A stretch of DNA of 64,000 bases, taken from CAZPAV01 sp964584755 (GTDB taxonomy: Bacteria; Actinomycetota; Acidimicrobiia; Spongiisociales; UBA5794). The DNA lies in the NCBI GenBank assembly GCA_964584755.1, contig CAZPAV010000005.1, positions 1-64,000 of the forward strand. The letters are read 5' to 3'. The number at the start of each line of letters is the position of its first letter. The first letter of the stretch is position 1. Shown here in pieces: positions 23,165-31,516 of this stretch. The translations under genes were made by a program, and so were the position numbers. The notes below the pieces were generated by a model. That model was not told the origin of the DNA. It searched no databases and was given only the letters and a program-made list of their open reading frames with translations.

Positions 23165-23791
23165 ATGCCCGCCTTCACCTGCCGGAACTGCGGCGCGACC
23201 TTCACCGTCCCGGAGCGGATCCTGAGCCGCTACCCGGGTTGGACGCCCGCGCGGTGTCGTTCCTGTCGGGAGGGGAAGGAGGGGAGGACGCGCTCCGGGG
23301 CCGGGCGGCGGGTGCGGAGCACCGAGGAGGTCCTCGCCACGCACACCGGCGGTCCGCATTCGGGTGTGTTCACCGACGGCGGGGCCTCCCCCAACCCGGG
23401 TCCGGGGGGATGGGGCGCGGTGTACGTGGTGGACGACGCGATCGTCGCCGAGGCGTACGGCCACGAGGGTGCGACCACGAACAACCGGATGGAGCTCACC
23501 GCGTTGCGCGAAGCGCTCGGATTGGTACCTCCGGGGACGCCGACCGTCGTGTACTCGGATTCGAACCTCGCGGTGCGCACGATCAACGAATGGGCCGCGG
23601 GCTGGGAGCGCCGCGGCTGGCGGCGGAGGACCGGCCCGGTCGAGAACCTCGATCTCGTCAAGGAGGTGTACGAGGGGTTCCGGCGGCGTCCCGAGCTGAC
23701 GTTGCGCTGGATCAAGGCCCACGCGGGCTCACGCTGGAACGAGTACGCCGACGCCCTCGCCAACCGGTGGCGGAGGGGGGACGCGCCGTGA
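23165..23791 (+). CDS. rnhA: Ribonuclease HI with N-terminal zinc ribbon
   Basis: 208 residues. The N-terminus carries a four-cysteine zinc ribbon (Cys6, Cys9, Cys31, Cys34). A basic linker leads to an RNase HI domain from about residue 66. The four catalytic acids are present: Asp71 in FTDGGASPNPG, Glu110 in NNRMELTA, Asp132 in VYSDSNL, and Asp196 in NEYADALAN. The basic protrusion helix WAAGWERRGWRRR is present, so it should degrade RNA in RNA-DNA hybrids. The stop overlaps the pcnA GTG by four bases. The zinc ribbon is an unusual appendage, possibly a nucleic-acid contact. Confidence 0.92.
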   Translation: MPAFTCRNCGATFTVPERILSRYPGWTPARCRSCREGKEGRTRSGAGRRVRSTEEVLATHTGGPHSGVFTDGGASPNPGPGGWGAVYVVDDAIVAEAYGHEGATTNNRMELTALREALGLVPPGTPTVVYSDSNLAVRTINEWAAGWERRGWRRRTGPVENLDLVKEVYEGFRRRPELTLRWIKAHAGSRWNEYADALANRWRRGDAP

Positions 23792-25293
23792 CCGACGCCA
23801 TCCCGCCACGACTCCGCACCATCCTCGCTCCCGGGACCCCGGCCCGGGAGCTCGCGGAACGCTTCGCGGCGGCCGGACACGTGCTCTACCTCGTGGGGGG
23901 ATCGGTCCGGGACGCTCTCCTCGACCGCCCCGGGAAGGACCTCGACTTCGCCACCGACGCCCGCCCCGACGAGATCAGGGAGATCGTTCGACCCTGGGCC
24001 GAGGACCTGTACCTGGCGGGACAGGCCTTCGGGACGGTCGGCGCGATCCGGGACGGTCGGGTCCACGAGATCACGACCTTCCGCTCCGAGGTGTACCGGG
24101 ACGAGAGCCGGAAGCCCCGGGTGACGTTCTCCGACGACATCGAGGAGGATCTGTCGCGACGGGACCTCACCGTCAACGCCATGGCCCTACGGATCCCGGT
24201 GGCCGCGGGAGAGGCTCCCCGGATGGTCGATCCCCACGGCGGCCTCGTCGACCTGCACGAGGGGATCCTGCGGACGCCGCTCGATCCGGAGGTGTCCTTC
24301 GGCGACGATCCATTGCGCATGCTGCGCCTGTTCCGGTTCGTGGCGACGCTCGGATTCACCCCCGATCCGGCCGCGGTGGACGCGGTGCGCCGGATGCACC
24401 CCCGGCTGGCGATCGTCTCGGCGGAACGGATCCGGGAGGAGTTCGACCGACTGCTCGTCGGGGGGTGGGTGGGGCCGGCCCTCTGGGGGCTCGTCGAGAC
24501 CGGTCTCGGGGAGGAGTTCCTCCCGGAGCTCCCGGCCCTGGGGGCGGCCCACGACCCGATCCATCGACACAAGGACGTGCTCGCGCACACGATCGCCGTG
24601 GTGGAGAAGTGCTCGCCTCGGCTGGAGCTGCGCCTGGCCGCGGCGTTCCACGACGTCGGCAAGCCGGCGACACGCCGCTTCGAGGCGGGTGGCGTCACCT
24701 TCCATCATCACGAGGTGGTGGGGGCGCGGATGACGCGGGAACGGCTCGAGGCACTCCGCTATCCCCGTCACACGATCGAGCGGGTGTGCCGTCTCGTGTT
24801 CCTCCACATGCGTCCACACACCTACAAGATGGGATGGACGGACTCGGCGGTACGGCGGTACGTGCGTGACGCCGGCCCGCTCCTCGAGGATCTCAACGAG
24901 CTGGTCCGCTGCGACGTGACCACCCGGAACCGCCGGCGGGCCCGGGCCATCGCGCGGCGAATCGACGAGCTGGAGGAGCGCATCGCCGAGCTCCGGGCAC
25001 GCGAGGAGCTCGATCGCCTCCGGCCACCGATCGACGGGAACCAGGTGATGGCGTACCTGGGCATCGAACCGGGCCCCACGGTGGGGGAGATCATGCGGAT
25101 GCTGTACGAGCGACGCATCGAGGACGGTCCCTACGGGGAGGAGGAGGCGTACCGCATGCTCGACGCCTGGCGGGCGGCGCACCCAGACCGATCGGGGGGC
25201 CGTCGGGAGATCAGCCGCGACGCACCCGACTCCAAGGAAGGTCCTTGTCCACCCGAGGCTCGCCGGGGAGGCCCAGGACCCGCTCCCCGATGA
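23788..25293 (+). CDS. pcnA: CCA tRNA nucleotidyltransferase
   Basis: 501 residues from a GTG overlapping the rnhA stop. The class II nucleotidyltransferase head has YLVGGSVRDALLDRPGKDLDFAT (metal acids in DLDF) and the motif EEDLSRRDLTVNAMAL. The ERIREEFDRLL motif follows, then an HD domain with RLAAAFHDVGKPATRRF and HHHEVVGARM, as in actinobacterial PcnA. It builds or repairs the CCA end of tRNAs; the tRNA in this window lacks an encoded CCA, so the enzyme is needed. The C-terminal ~28 residues lie antisense to the end of the acyl-CoA dehydrogenase gene and look non-conserved. pcnA is also near sigM in Mycobacterium. Confidence 0.93.
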   Translation: MTDAIPPRLRTILAPGTPARELAERFAAAGHVLYLVGGSVRDALLDRPGKDLDFATDARPDEIREIVRPWAEDLYLAGQAFGTVGAIRDGRVHEITTFRSEVYRDESRKPRVTFSDDIEEDLSRRDLTVNAMALRIPVAAGEAPRMVDPHGGLVDLHEGILRTPLDPEVSFGDDPLRMLRLFRFVATLGFTPDPAAVDAVRRMHPRLAIVSAERIREEFDRLLVGGWVGPALWGLVETGLGEEFLPELPALGAAHDPIHRHKDVLAHTIAVVEKCSPRLELRLAAAFHDVGKPATRRFEAGGVTFHHHEVVGARMTRERLEALRYPRHTIERVCRLVFLHMRPHTYKMGWTDSAVRRYVRDAGPLLEDLNELVRCDVTTRNRRRARAIARRIDELEERIAELRAREELDRLRPPIDGNQVMAYLGIEPGPTVGEIMRMLYERRIEDGPYGEEEAYRMLDAWRAAHPDRSGGRREISRDAPDSKEGPCPPEARRGGPGPAPR

Positions 25294-26398
25294 TGTTGCG
25301 CATGATCTCCGAGGTGCCGCCCTCGATGGAGTTCGCCCGGACCCTGAGGAAGCGACGCCTCACGTCGGTTCCCGACGGGCTTCCCGGCTCGGGACGGGTG
25401 AAGGCGTAGGTGTCGTACCCCATCCCGGCCGGGCCCATGAGGTCGGTGGCCAGCTCGTAGATGTGCTTGTTGAGCTCGGCGTAGACGAGCTTCACGATGG
25501 AACCCTCCGGTCCCGGGGTTCCCGCGGCGCGGTTGGCCTCGGCGCGGAGGTTCGTGAGGCGGAGGGTCTCCGCGGCCGCCCACAGGCGCATGAGCTCGTC
25601 GCGGCGCGCGGGGTCACGGTCCCCGGCCCGCCACACGGCGAGGAGGTCGGCGATGGCCCCCTCCCCCCGCTCCTCGGCACGGCCGCCGATGGCGACCCGC
25701 TCGTTCATCAGGGTGGTCATCGCCACCCGCCAACCGTCTCCGGGAGCACCGACCCGGGCGGAGTCGGGGATGCGCACGCCGGTGAGGTACACCTCGTTGA
25801 ACTCGGCCTCTCCCGTGATCTGACGGAGGGGCCGCACCTCGACGCCGGGTGCCTCCATGTCGAGGATGAAGTACGTGAGTCCCCGGTGCTTCGGTACGTC
25901 GGGATCGGTACGGGCGACGAGCATGCCCCACTTGGCGACGTGGGCCACCGTCGTCCACACCTTCTGTCCGTCCACCACCCACTCGTCGCCGTCGGCGACC
26001 GCCCGTGTGGAGAGCCCGGCGAGATCCGAACCGGCACCCGGCTCCGAGAAGAGCTGGCACCAGACCTCCTCACCGGTGAACATGGGCCGGAGGTGGCGGC
26101 GCCGCTGCGCCTCGGTGCCGTGGGCGATGAGCATCGGCGCCCCCATGCCGTGGCCGAGGATGTCGAAGGTCCGTGGCCGGTGCTCGGTGGCCGCATCGAG
26201 ACGCTCGTCGATCCTCCGTTGGAGCCGGGGGGCGAGGCCGAGCCCGCCGTGTCCCTCGGGGAACCAGACCCAGGCGAGTCCGAGATCGAACTGGGCTCCC
26301 ATGAAGGCGAAACGGTCGCCGTGGGGGTCGTGCTCCGAGAGGAGACGGTCGAGGAGCTCGTCGACGCGCCGTTCCTCGTTCCCGGTCGTGCTCGTCAT
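25211..26398 (-). CDS. Acyl-CoA dehydrogenase
   Basis: 395 residues from an ATG with GGAGAGGATCACC upstream. Flavoprotein that introduces the alpha-beta double bond into acyl-CoA. Motifs: the FAD/substrate loop WCQLFSEPGAGSDLAGLSTRA, then DEWVVDGQKVWTTVAHVAKWGMLVARTD, the helix core, and the C-terminal RANSIEGGTSEIMRNIIGERVLGLP with the catalytic glutamate in IEGG. Length and motifs are those of the Mycobacterium FadE type. Chain-length preference cannot be told. It converges on pcnA with an 83-base overlap and diverges from argC. Confidence 0.92.
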   Translation of the reverse strand: MTSTTGNEERRVDELLDRLLSEHDPHGDRFAFMGAQFDLGLAWVWFPEGHGGLGLAPRLQRRIDERLDAATEHRPRTFDILGHGMGAPMLIAHGTEAQRRRHLRPMFTGEEVWCQLFSEPGAGSDLAGLSTRAVADGDEWVVDGQKVWTTVAHVAKWGMLVARTDPDVPKHRGLTYFILDMEAPGVEVRPLRQITGEAEFNEVYLTGVRIPDSARVGAPGDGWRVAMTTLMNERVAIGGRAEERGEGAIADLLAVWRAGDRDPARRDELMRLWAAAETLRLTNLRAEANRAAGTPGPEGSIVKLVYAELNKHIYELATDLMGPAGMGYDTYAFTRPEPGSPSGTDVRRRFLRVRANSIEGGTSEIMRNIIGERVLGLPGEPRVDKDLPWSRVRRG

Positions 26399-26555
26399 GG
26401 TGATCCTCTCCTCGGCCGTTCCGTCTCCGTTCGTCCTGCCGCGTGAGCCCGGCGGCCCTCCTCCCGGGCGGGCGACGAGGACGCCGGGAAACCGTGGTCT
26501 CGACGTCCCCCGGGAGTCTGGCGCGGCCGGGTCCCGGCGCCAAACTCTCGACGGG

Positions 26556-26584
26556 TTGCATAGATCGCTGCATATGCGTATGCT
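26556..26584 (+). promoter_or_regulatory. argC promoter with an overlapping operator-like palindrome
   Basis: TTGCAT (26556-26561), 17 bases, TATGCT (26579-26584). Inside it lies the dyad GCATATGCGTATGC (26570-26583: arms GCATA and TATGC, 4-base centre), and TGCATA occurs twice (26557-26562 and 26569-26574). Arms of five bases separated by four fit an ArgR (ARG-box) half-site layout, and an argR gene lies in the operon. This is the only AT-rich patch in the 279-base argC/acyl-CoA dehydrogenase divergent gap. The rest of that gap shows nothing else recognisable. Confidence 0.55.
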
Positions 26585-26677
26585 CGGGCTCGGCCCCAAC
26601 CCAACGGCCCCCAACCCCCGCCGGCGCCGCCCGAGATGGGCGGCGCCGGGGCCCGGGGGCCTACTCTTCTCCCTCCC

Positions 26678-27724
26678 ATGACCACACCACGGACCATCCC
26701 CGTCGCCGTCCTCGGCGCCTCCGGGTACGCCGGCGGCGAGCTCATCCGGCTGCTCGACGAGCATCCGCGCTTCTCGATCGTCCATCTCGGCGCCCACTCC
26801 CGTGCGGGACGCCGGCTCGGCAAGGTGCACCCGGCCCTGGCGGGCGGGGATCGGGTCCTGGGGACGCTCGATCCCGACGCCGTGGTCCTCTCCGGCGCCG
26901 AGATGGCCTTCCTGGCCCTCCCCCACGGAGCGTCGGCGGTGCCGGCCATGGCACTGCTGGCAGACGGCCTCCGGGTCGTCGATCTGGGGAGCGACTTCCG
27001 GCTCGACACCCCGGAGCGGTATCGCGAGGCGTACGGTGTGGAGCACCCCTTCCCCGAGGAGCTCGGACGCTGGTCCTACGGACTGCCCGAGCTCTTCGGG
27101 GAGGAGATCGCCGGGGGCGACCGCGTCGCCGCCCCCGGCTGCTACCCGACCTCGGCGATCCTCGCCGTCGCCCCGCTGCTCGCCGCGGGGCTCGTCGAGC
27201 CGGATGTCATCGTCGACTCGCTCTCGGGCGTGTCGGGTGCCGGCAGGGGGGTCCGCGAGGATCTCCAGTTCGCCGCCGTCGACGAGTCGGCCCGGGCGTA
27301 CGGGGTACTCGAGCATCGACACCGGCCCGAGATGGAGCGCGCCCTCGACGCGCTCGCCGGCCCACCGGTGCGGGTGGCGTTCACGCCGCACCTCGTGCCC
27401 ATGGCGCGAGGGATCCTCACCACCTGCTGGCTGCGGATGCGGGCGCACGCGACCCGCGAGGAGCTCGTGGAAGCGCTGCGCACCGCCTACGCGAAGGCTC
27501 CCTTCGTCATGGTGCAGGACGAGCCGCCGGCCACGGGATGGGTCGTGGGCTCCAACCGGTGCCTCCTCGCGGTGCGTCTCGATCGGCGGACGGGCACCGC
27601 GGTCGTGCTCTCCGCCATCGACAACCTCCTCAAGGGGGCCGCGGGTCAGGGGATCCAGTGCGCCAACCTCATGTACGGACTCGACGAGCGGACCGGGCTC
27701 CCAGTGGCGGGGTGGCTGCCGTGA
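26678..27724 (+). CDS. argC: N-acetyl-gamma-glutamyl-phosphate reductase
   Basis: 348 residues from the ATG of MTTPRTIPVAVLGASGYAGGEL. NADP-binding GASGYAGGE near the N-terminus, catalytic Cys155 in AAPGCYPTSA, and HRHRPEME with the conserved histidine in the substrate site. It reduces N-acetylglutamyl-5-phosphate, the third step of arginine synthesis. No ribosome binding site precedes the ATG (only pyrimidines), unlike most genes here. The next gene, argJ, begins at a GTG overlapping the stop. Confidence 0.95.
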   Translation: MTTPRTIPVAVLGASGYAGGELIRLLDEHPRFSIVHLGAHSRAGRRLGKVHPALAGGDRVLGTLDPDAVVLSGAEMAFLALPHGASAVPAMALLADGLRVVDLGSDFRLDTPERYREAYGVEHPFPEELGRWSYGLPELFGEEIAGGDRVAAPGCYPTSAILAVAPLLAAGLVEPDVIVDSLSGVSGAGRGVREDLQFAAVDESARAYGVLEHRHRPEMERALDALAGPPVRVAFTPHLVPMARGILTTCWLRMRAHATREELVEALRTAYAKAPFVMVQDEPPATGWVVGSNRCLLAVRLDRRTGTAVVLSAIDNLLKGAAGQGIQCANLMYGLDERTGLPVAGWLP

Positions 27725-28884
27725 GCGTCGTCGCACCAGGAGGCTTCCGGGCGGCCGGAGTGTCCGCCGGCATCAAGCGGAACGGCGTACCGGACCTGGC
27801 GCTCGTCGCCGCCGGAGAGGTCGTCCCCGCGGCGGCGGTGTTCACGGTCAACCGGGCGCCGGCGGCACCGGTGGTGGTCAGCCGGGAGCATCTCGCCGCG
27901 TCCCGGGAGGCGCGGGCGGTGGTGCTCAACTCGGGCTGCGCCAACGCCGGCACGGGAGAGCGGGGGATCGCCACCGCTCGCCACATGGCCGCCCTGGTCG
28001 GCAAGGAGCTCGGATGCGATTCCGGGGCGGTCATCGTCTGCTCGACCGGCCCCATCGGCGAGTACCTCGACGACGAGGCCGTCGCCGGAGGCATCGAGCG
28101 CGCCGCCGCCGCGCTGGAGACGGGAGAGACGGCCGGCCTCGCGGCCGCCCGGGCGATCATGACGACCGACAGCGTCCCCAAGACGACGGTGGTCACCGCC
28201 GGCGGTTTCACCGTCGGCGGCATGGCGAAGGGCGCCGGCATGGTTCGACCGGACCTGGCGACCATGCTCGTGGTCCTCACCACCGACGCGGTCGTGTCCC
28301 CGGAGGTGCTCGACGAGGCGCTCCGGGCCGCGGTCGACCGGAGCTTCCACGGCCTCGACATCGACGGGTGCTCCTCGACGAACGACACCGTCGCCGTGCT
28401 CGCCTCCGGCGTCTCCGGGGTGGAGCCCGACGCCCTCGACGTCGCCGGAGCCCTCACCGCGGCCTGCCTCCACCTCGCGGAGCAGCTCGCTGCCGACGCC
28501 GAGGGCGCCTCACGCGTCGTCACCATCGAGGTGGTGGGGGCACGCGACGACGCGCTGGCGCGTCGAGCCGGACGGGCCATGGCCGACTCGGCGCTCGTGC
28601 GTGCCGCCTTCTACGGCGGGGACCCGAACTGGGGCCGGCTCCTCGGAGCCCTCGGAGCCAGCGACGTCGCCTTCGATCCAGGACGGTTCGGCGTCTCCTT
28701 CGCCGGGGTGCCGGTCGCCGCCGACGGCGTCCCCGTCCCGTACGACGCCGCGACCCTCCGGGGACGACTCGCCGAGGGCGATCTCGAGGTGACGGTGCGG
28801 ATCGGGGACGGCCCGGGCCGGGCGCGGGTCCTCACGACGGACCTCACGCCGGAGTACGTCCGCTTCAACGGGGAGCACTCGTGA
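27721..28884 (+). CDS. argJ: Glutamate N-acetyltransferase/amino-acid acetyltransferase ArgJ
   Basis: 387 residues from a GTGA overlap with argC. ArgJ recycles the acetyl group from N-acetylornithine to glutamate (and may also use acetyl-CoA). The self-cleavage site is in RPDLATML, where the threonine becomes the N-terminal nucleophile of the beta chain. The oxyanion-hole region TTDSVPKT and the C-terminal FYGGDPNWGRLLGALG are conserved. The segment SGCANAGTGERG is typical of the alpha chain. No argA is visible, consistent with a cyclic acetyl pathway. Confidence 0.95.
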   Translation: MSVVAPGGFRAAGVSAGIKRNGVPDLALVAAGEVVPAAAVFTVNRAPAAPVVVSREHLAASREARAVVLNSGCANAGTGERGIATARHMAALVGKELGCDSGAVIVCSTGPIGEYLDDEAVAGGIERAAAALETGETAGLAAARAIMTTDSVPKTTVVTAGGFTVGGMAKGAGMVRPDLATMLVVLTTDAVVSPEVLDEALRAAVDRSFHGLDIDGCSSTNDTVAVLASGVSGVEPDALDVAGALTAACLHLAEQLAADAEGASRVVTIEVVGARDDALARRAGRAMADSALVRAAFYGGDPNWGRLLGALGASDVAFDPGRFGVSFAGVPVAADGVPVPYDAATLRGRLAEGDLEVTVRIGDGPGRARVLTTDLTPEYVRFNGEHS

Positions 28885-29780
28885 GCACGGGACACACCAG
28901 CCCGGATTCGACCCGGTCGCGCATCGCCACCTCGATGGGGAAGGCGCGGATCTTCTCCGAGGCCCTGCCGTTCATCAAGGCGTACCGGGGCCGCACGGTC
29001 GTGGTGAAGTACGGCGGGTCGGCCATGGTGGACGAGGACCTGCGCAGCAGCTTCGCCGACGACGTGGCCATGCTGCACTACGTGGGGATCCGGCCCGTCA
29101 TCGTGCACGGTGGAGGACCCCACATCTCCCGGGCGATGGGCCAGCGGGGGATCGAACCCCAGTGGATCGACGGCCTTCGGGTGACCGACGCCGAGACGAT
29201 CCGGGTCGTACAGTCGACGCTCGCCGGAGAGATCAATCCCGACATCGTGCGACTGGTGAACACGCACGGGTCGGTCGCGACCGGGGTGAACGGACTCGAC
29301 GCCAACCTCTTCCTCGCCCACCCGAAGGACGCCCGCCTCGGCTTCGTCGGTGAGGTGACGAAGATCGACCCGGGCATCATCGAGGGTCTCCAGGAGCGCG
29401 GGTACGTGCCGGTGGTGGCGCCGCTCGCCCGCGGCGAGGACGGCCGGACCTACAACCTCAACGCGGACACCGCGGCCGGGGCGCTCGCCGCCGCGCTCGG
29501 CGCCGCGAAGCTCGTGTACCTCACCGACGTCGAGGGCCTGTACCGCGACCTCGGAGACGAGGACAGCCTCATCTCCCAGATCGACGTCGCCGGACTCCGC
29601 GAGCTCATCGCGGCGGGGTCGGTGTCGGCCGGGATGCTCCCGAAGCTCGCCTCGTGCATCGACGCCATCGAGGGCGGCGTCGAGCGGGCCCACATCCTCG
29701 ATGGCCGGGTCCAGCACGCCCTCCTCCTCGAGATCTTCACGCCCGAGGGCATCGGGACGATGGTGACGAGGGGGGAGTGA
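28881..29780 (+). CDS. argB: Acetylglutamate kinase
   Basis: 299 residues from a GTG overlapping the argJ stop (GTGA). Amino-acid kinase fold: TVVVKYGGSAMVDEDL for phosphate binding, VIVHGGGPHIS for the acetylglutamate loop, NLNADTAAGALAAALGAAKLVYLTDVEGL for the nucleotide site, and SAGMLPKLASCIDAI with the catalytic lysine. The N-terminal extension of ~30 residues before the core helix resembles arginine-sensitive, hexameric enzymes, so feedback inhibition by arginine is likely (inference). The argR gene follows after two bases. Confidence 0.95.
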   Translation: MSTGHTSPDSTRSRIATSMGKARIFSEALPFIKAYRGRTVVVKYGGSAMVDEDLRSSFADDVAMLHYVGIRPVIVHGGGPHISRAMGQRGIEPQWIDGLRVTDAETIRVVQSTLAGEINPDIVRLVNTHGSVATGVNGLDANLFLAHPKDARLGFVGEVTKIDPGIIEGLQERGYVPVVAPLARGEDGRTYNLNADTAAGALAAALGAAKLVYLTDVEGLYRDLGDEDSLISQIDVAGLRELIAAGSVSAGMLPKLASCIDAIEGGVERAHILDGRVQHALLLEIFTPEGIGTMVTRGE

Positions 29781-29782
29781 CC

Positions 29783-30241
29783 ATGCCGACGGCCACCGAG
29801 GCCCGCCGCCGGTTCATTCGCCGGATCCTCGCCGTGGAGGAGATCAGGAGCCAGCGGGAGCTCCGGGAGCGGCTGCGACGTGCGGGGTACGAGGTGACGC
29901 AGTCCACCGTGTCCCGGGACCTCGACGCCATCGGCGCCGAGAAGGTGCGCGGGGACGGCGCGGGCTGTTACCGCATCCGCCGGGGCGGGAATCCCGATGT
30001 CGCCCGCCGGGCGCTCCGTCAGACCGTCGACGAGTTCGTCCAGGCGATCGCCGTCTCGGGCACGCTCGTCGTGCTCCACGTGCCGCCGGGGGCGGCCCAC
30101 CTCGTGGCGAGCCGGCTCGACGTCGCCGGTCTCGACGGCATCGTGGGAACCGTGGCGGGCGACGACACGGTGCTGGTCGTCGCCGGCGAGGACGTCGGGG
30201 CCGCGGCGGTCGCGCAGATGATCGAACAGGGAGCGTACTGA
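29783..30241 (+). CDS. argR: Arginine repressor ArgR
   Basis: 152 residues. N-terminal winged helix (RRRFIRRILAVEEIRSQRELRERLRRAGYEVTQSTVSRDLDAIGAEKV) and a C-terminal hexamerisation/arginine-binding domain with the conserved GTVAGDDTVLVV. With arginine it should repress this operon, probably through the dyad at the argC promoter. It lies between argB and argG in place of argD/argF, and its stop shares a base with the argG ATG (TGATG). Confidence 0.95.
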   Translation: MPTATEARRRFIRRILAVEEIRSQRELRERLRRAGYEVTQSTVSRDLDAIGAEKVRGDGAGCYRIRRGGNPDVARRALRQTVDEFVQAIAVSGTLVVLHVPPGAAHLVASRLDVAGLDGIVGTVAGDDTVLVVAGEDVGAAAVAQMIEQGAY

Positions 30242-31458
30242 TGAGCAACGGAATCAAGAAGGTCGTGTTGGCGTACTCGGGGGGGCTGGACACCTCGGTC
30301 ATCCTGCGTTGGCTCATCGAGGAGTACGGGGCCGAGGTGGTGGCGTACACCGCCGACGTCGGTCAGGGCGAGGAGGTCGAGGCGGCTCGGGAGAAGGCCC
30401 TCGCCACCGGTGCGGTGGAGGCGGTCACCGAGGACCTCCGCGAGGAGTTCGTGCGCGACTTCGTGTTTCCCGCGGTGCGGGCGACGGCGCTGTACGAGGG
30501 GTACTACCTGCTGGGCACCGCGCTGGCGCGACCCGTCATCGCCCGCGGTCTCGTCCGGGCCGCGGAGGCCTCCGGTGCCGACGCCATCGCCCACGGCGCC
30601 ACCGGGAAGGGGAACGACCAGGTACGGTTCGAGCTGTCGGCGTACGCCCTCAAGCCGGAGATCAAGGTCGTCGCGCCGTGGCGGGAGTGGAACCTGCGGG
30701 GCCGAGCCGACTGCGTCGCCTACGCCGAGCGGTTCGGGATCCCCGTCCCGGTGACCGCGGAGAAGCCGTACTCGATGGACGCGAACCTCCTCCACATCTC
30801 CTACGAGGGAGGGATCCTCGAGGATCCCTGGGCGGGTCCCCCGCCGGACATGTTCCGACTCACCGTGAACCCGGAGGACGCGCCCGACGAGCCCGAGTTC
30901 GTGACGATCGGCTTCCGGCGAGGCGACCCGGTCTCGGTGAACGGGGTGGCGATGGGACCGGTGGAGCTCCTCTCGACCCTCAACGAGATGGGCGGCCGCC
31001 ACGGCGTGGGTCGGGTCGACATCGTGGAGAACCGCTTCGTGGGCATGAAGAGCCGGGGCGTGTACGAGACGCCGGGCGGGACGATCCTGTACCACGCCCA
31101 CCGGGCCGTGGAGTCCATCACCCTCGACCGTGAGGTCGCCCATCTGCGCGACGAGCTGTCGAACCGCTACGCGGAGATGGTCTACAACGGGTTCTGGTAC
31201 TCACCGGAGCGGGAGGCGCTGCAGGCGTTCATGGATCACGTCCAGGGTCGGGTGAACGGCGAGGCACGACTGAAGCTCTACAAGGGCCAGGCGATCGTCG
31301 AGGGCCGGCGCTCCGAGTCGCACGCCCTCTACGACGAGGCGACCGTGACCTTCGAGGCGGACGACGTCTACGACCAGGGGGACGCGTCGGGTTTCATCCG
31401 GCTCCAGTCGCTCCGCCTGCGGACCTTCGCCGAGAAGCGACTCGGGGAGGGCGAGTGA
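30241..31458 (+). CDS. argG: Argininosuccinate synthase
   Basis: 405 residues. Condenses citrulline and aspartate with ATP. N-terminal PP-loop AYSGGLDTSVILRWL, then TADVGQGEEVEAA, the citrulline/aspartate site region HGATGKGNDQVRFE, and SMDANLLHISYEGGILEDP. The length is normal and no residue is missing in these motifs. It is translated directly after argR. Confidence 0.96.
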   Translation: MSNGIKKVVLAYSGGLDTSVILRWLIEEYGAEVVAYTADVGQGEEVEAAREKALATGAVEAVTEDLREEFVRDFVFPAVRATALYEGYYLLGTALARPVIARGLVRAAEASGADAIAHGATGKGNDQVRFELSAYALKPEIKVVAPWREWNLRGRADCVAYAERFGIPVPVTAEKPYSMDANLLHISYEGGILEDPWAGPPPDMFRLTVNPEDAPDEPEFVTIGFRRGDPVSVNGVAMGPVELLSTLNEMGGRHGVGRVDIVENRFVGMKSRGVYETPGGTILYHAHRAVESITLDREVAHLRDELSNRYAEMVYNGFWYSPEREALQAFMDHVQGRVNGEARLKLYKGQAIVEGRRSESHALYDEATVTFEADDVYDQGDASGFIRLQSLRLRTFAEKRLGEGE

Positions 31459-31516
31459 AGGGCATGGCCTCCTCCGCGCCGGCCGTGACCGTGGCGCCGG
31501 GAGGAGGGTGGCGACG

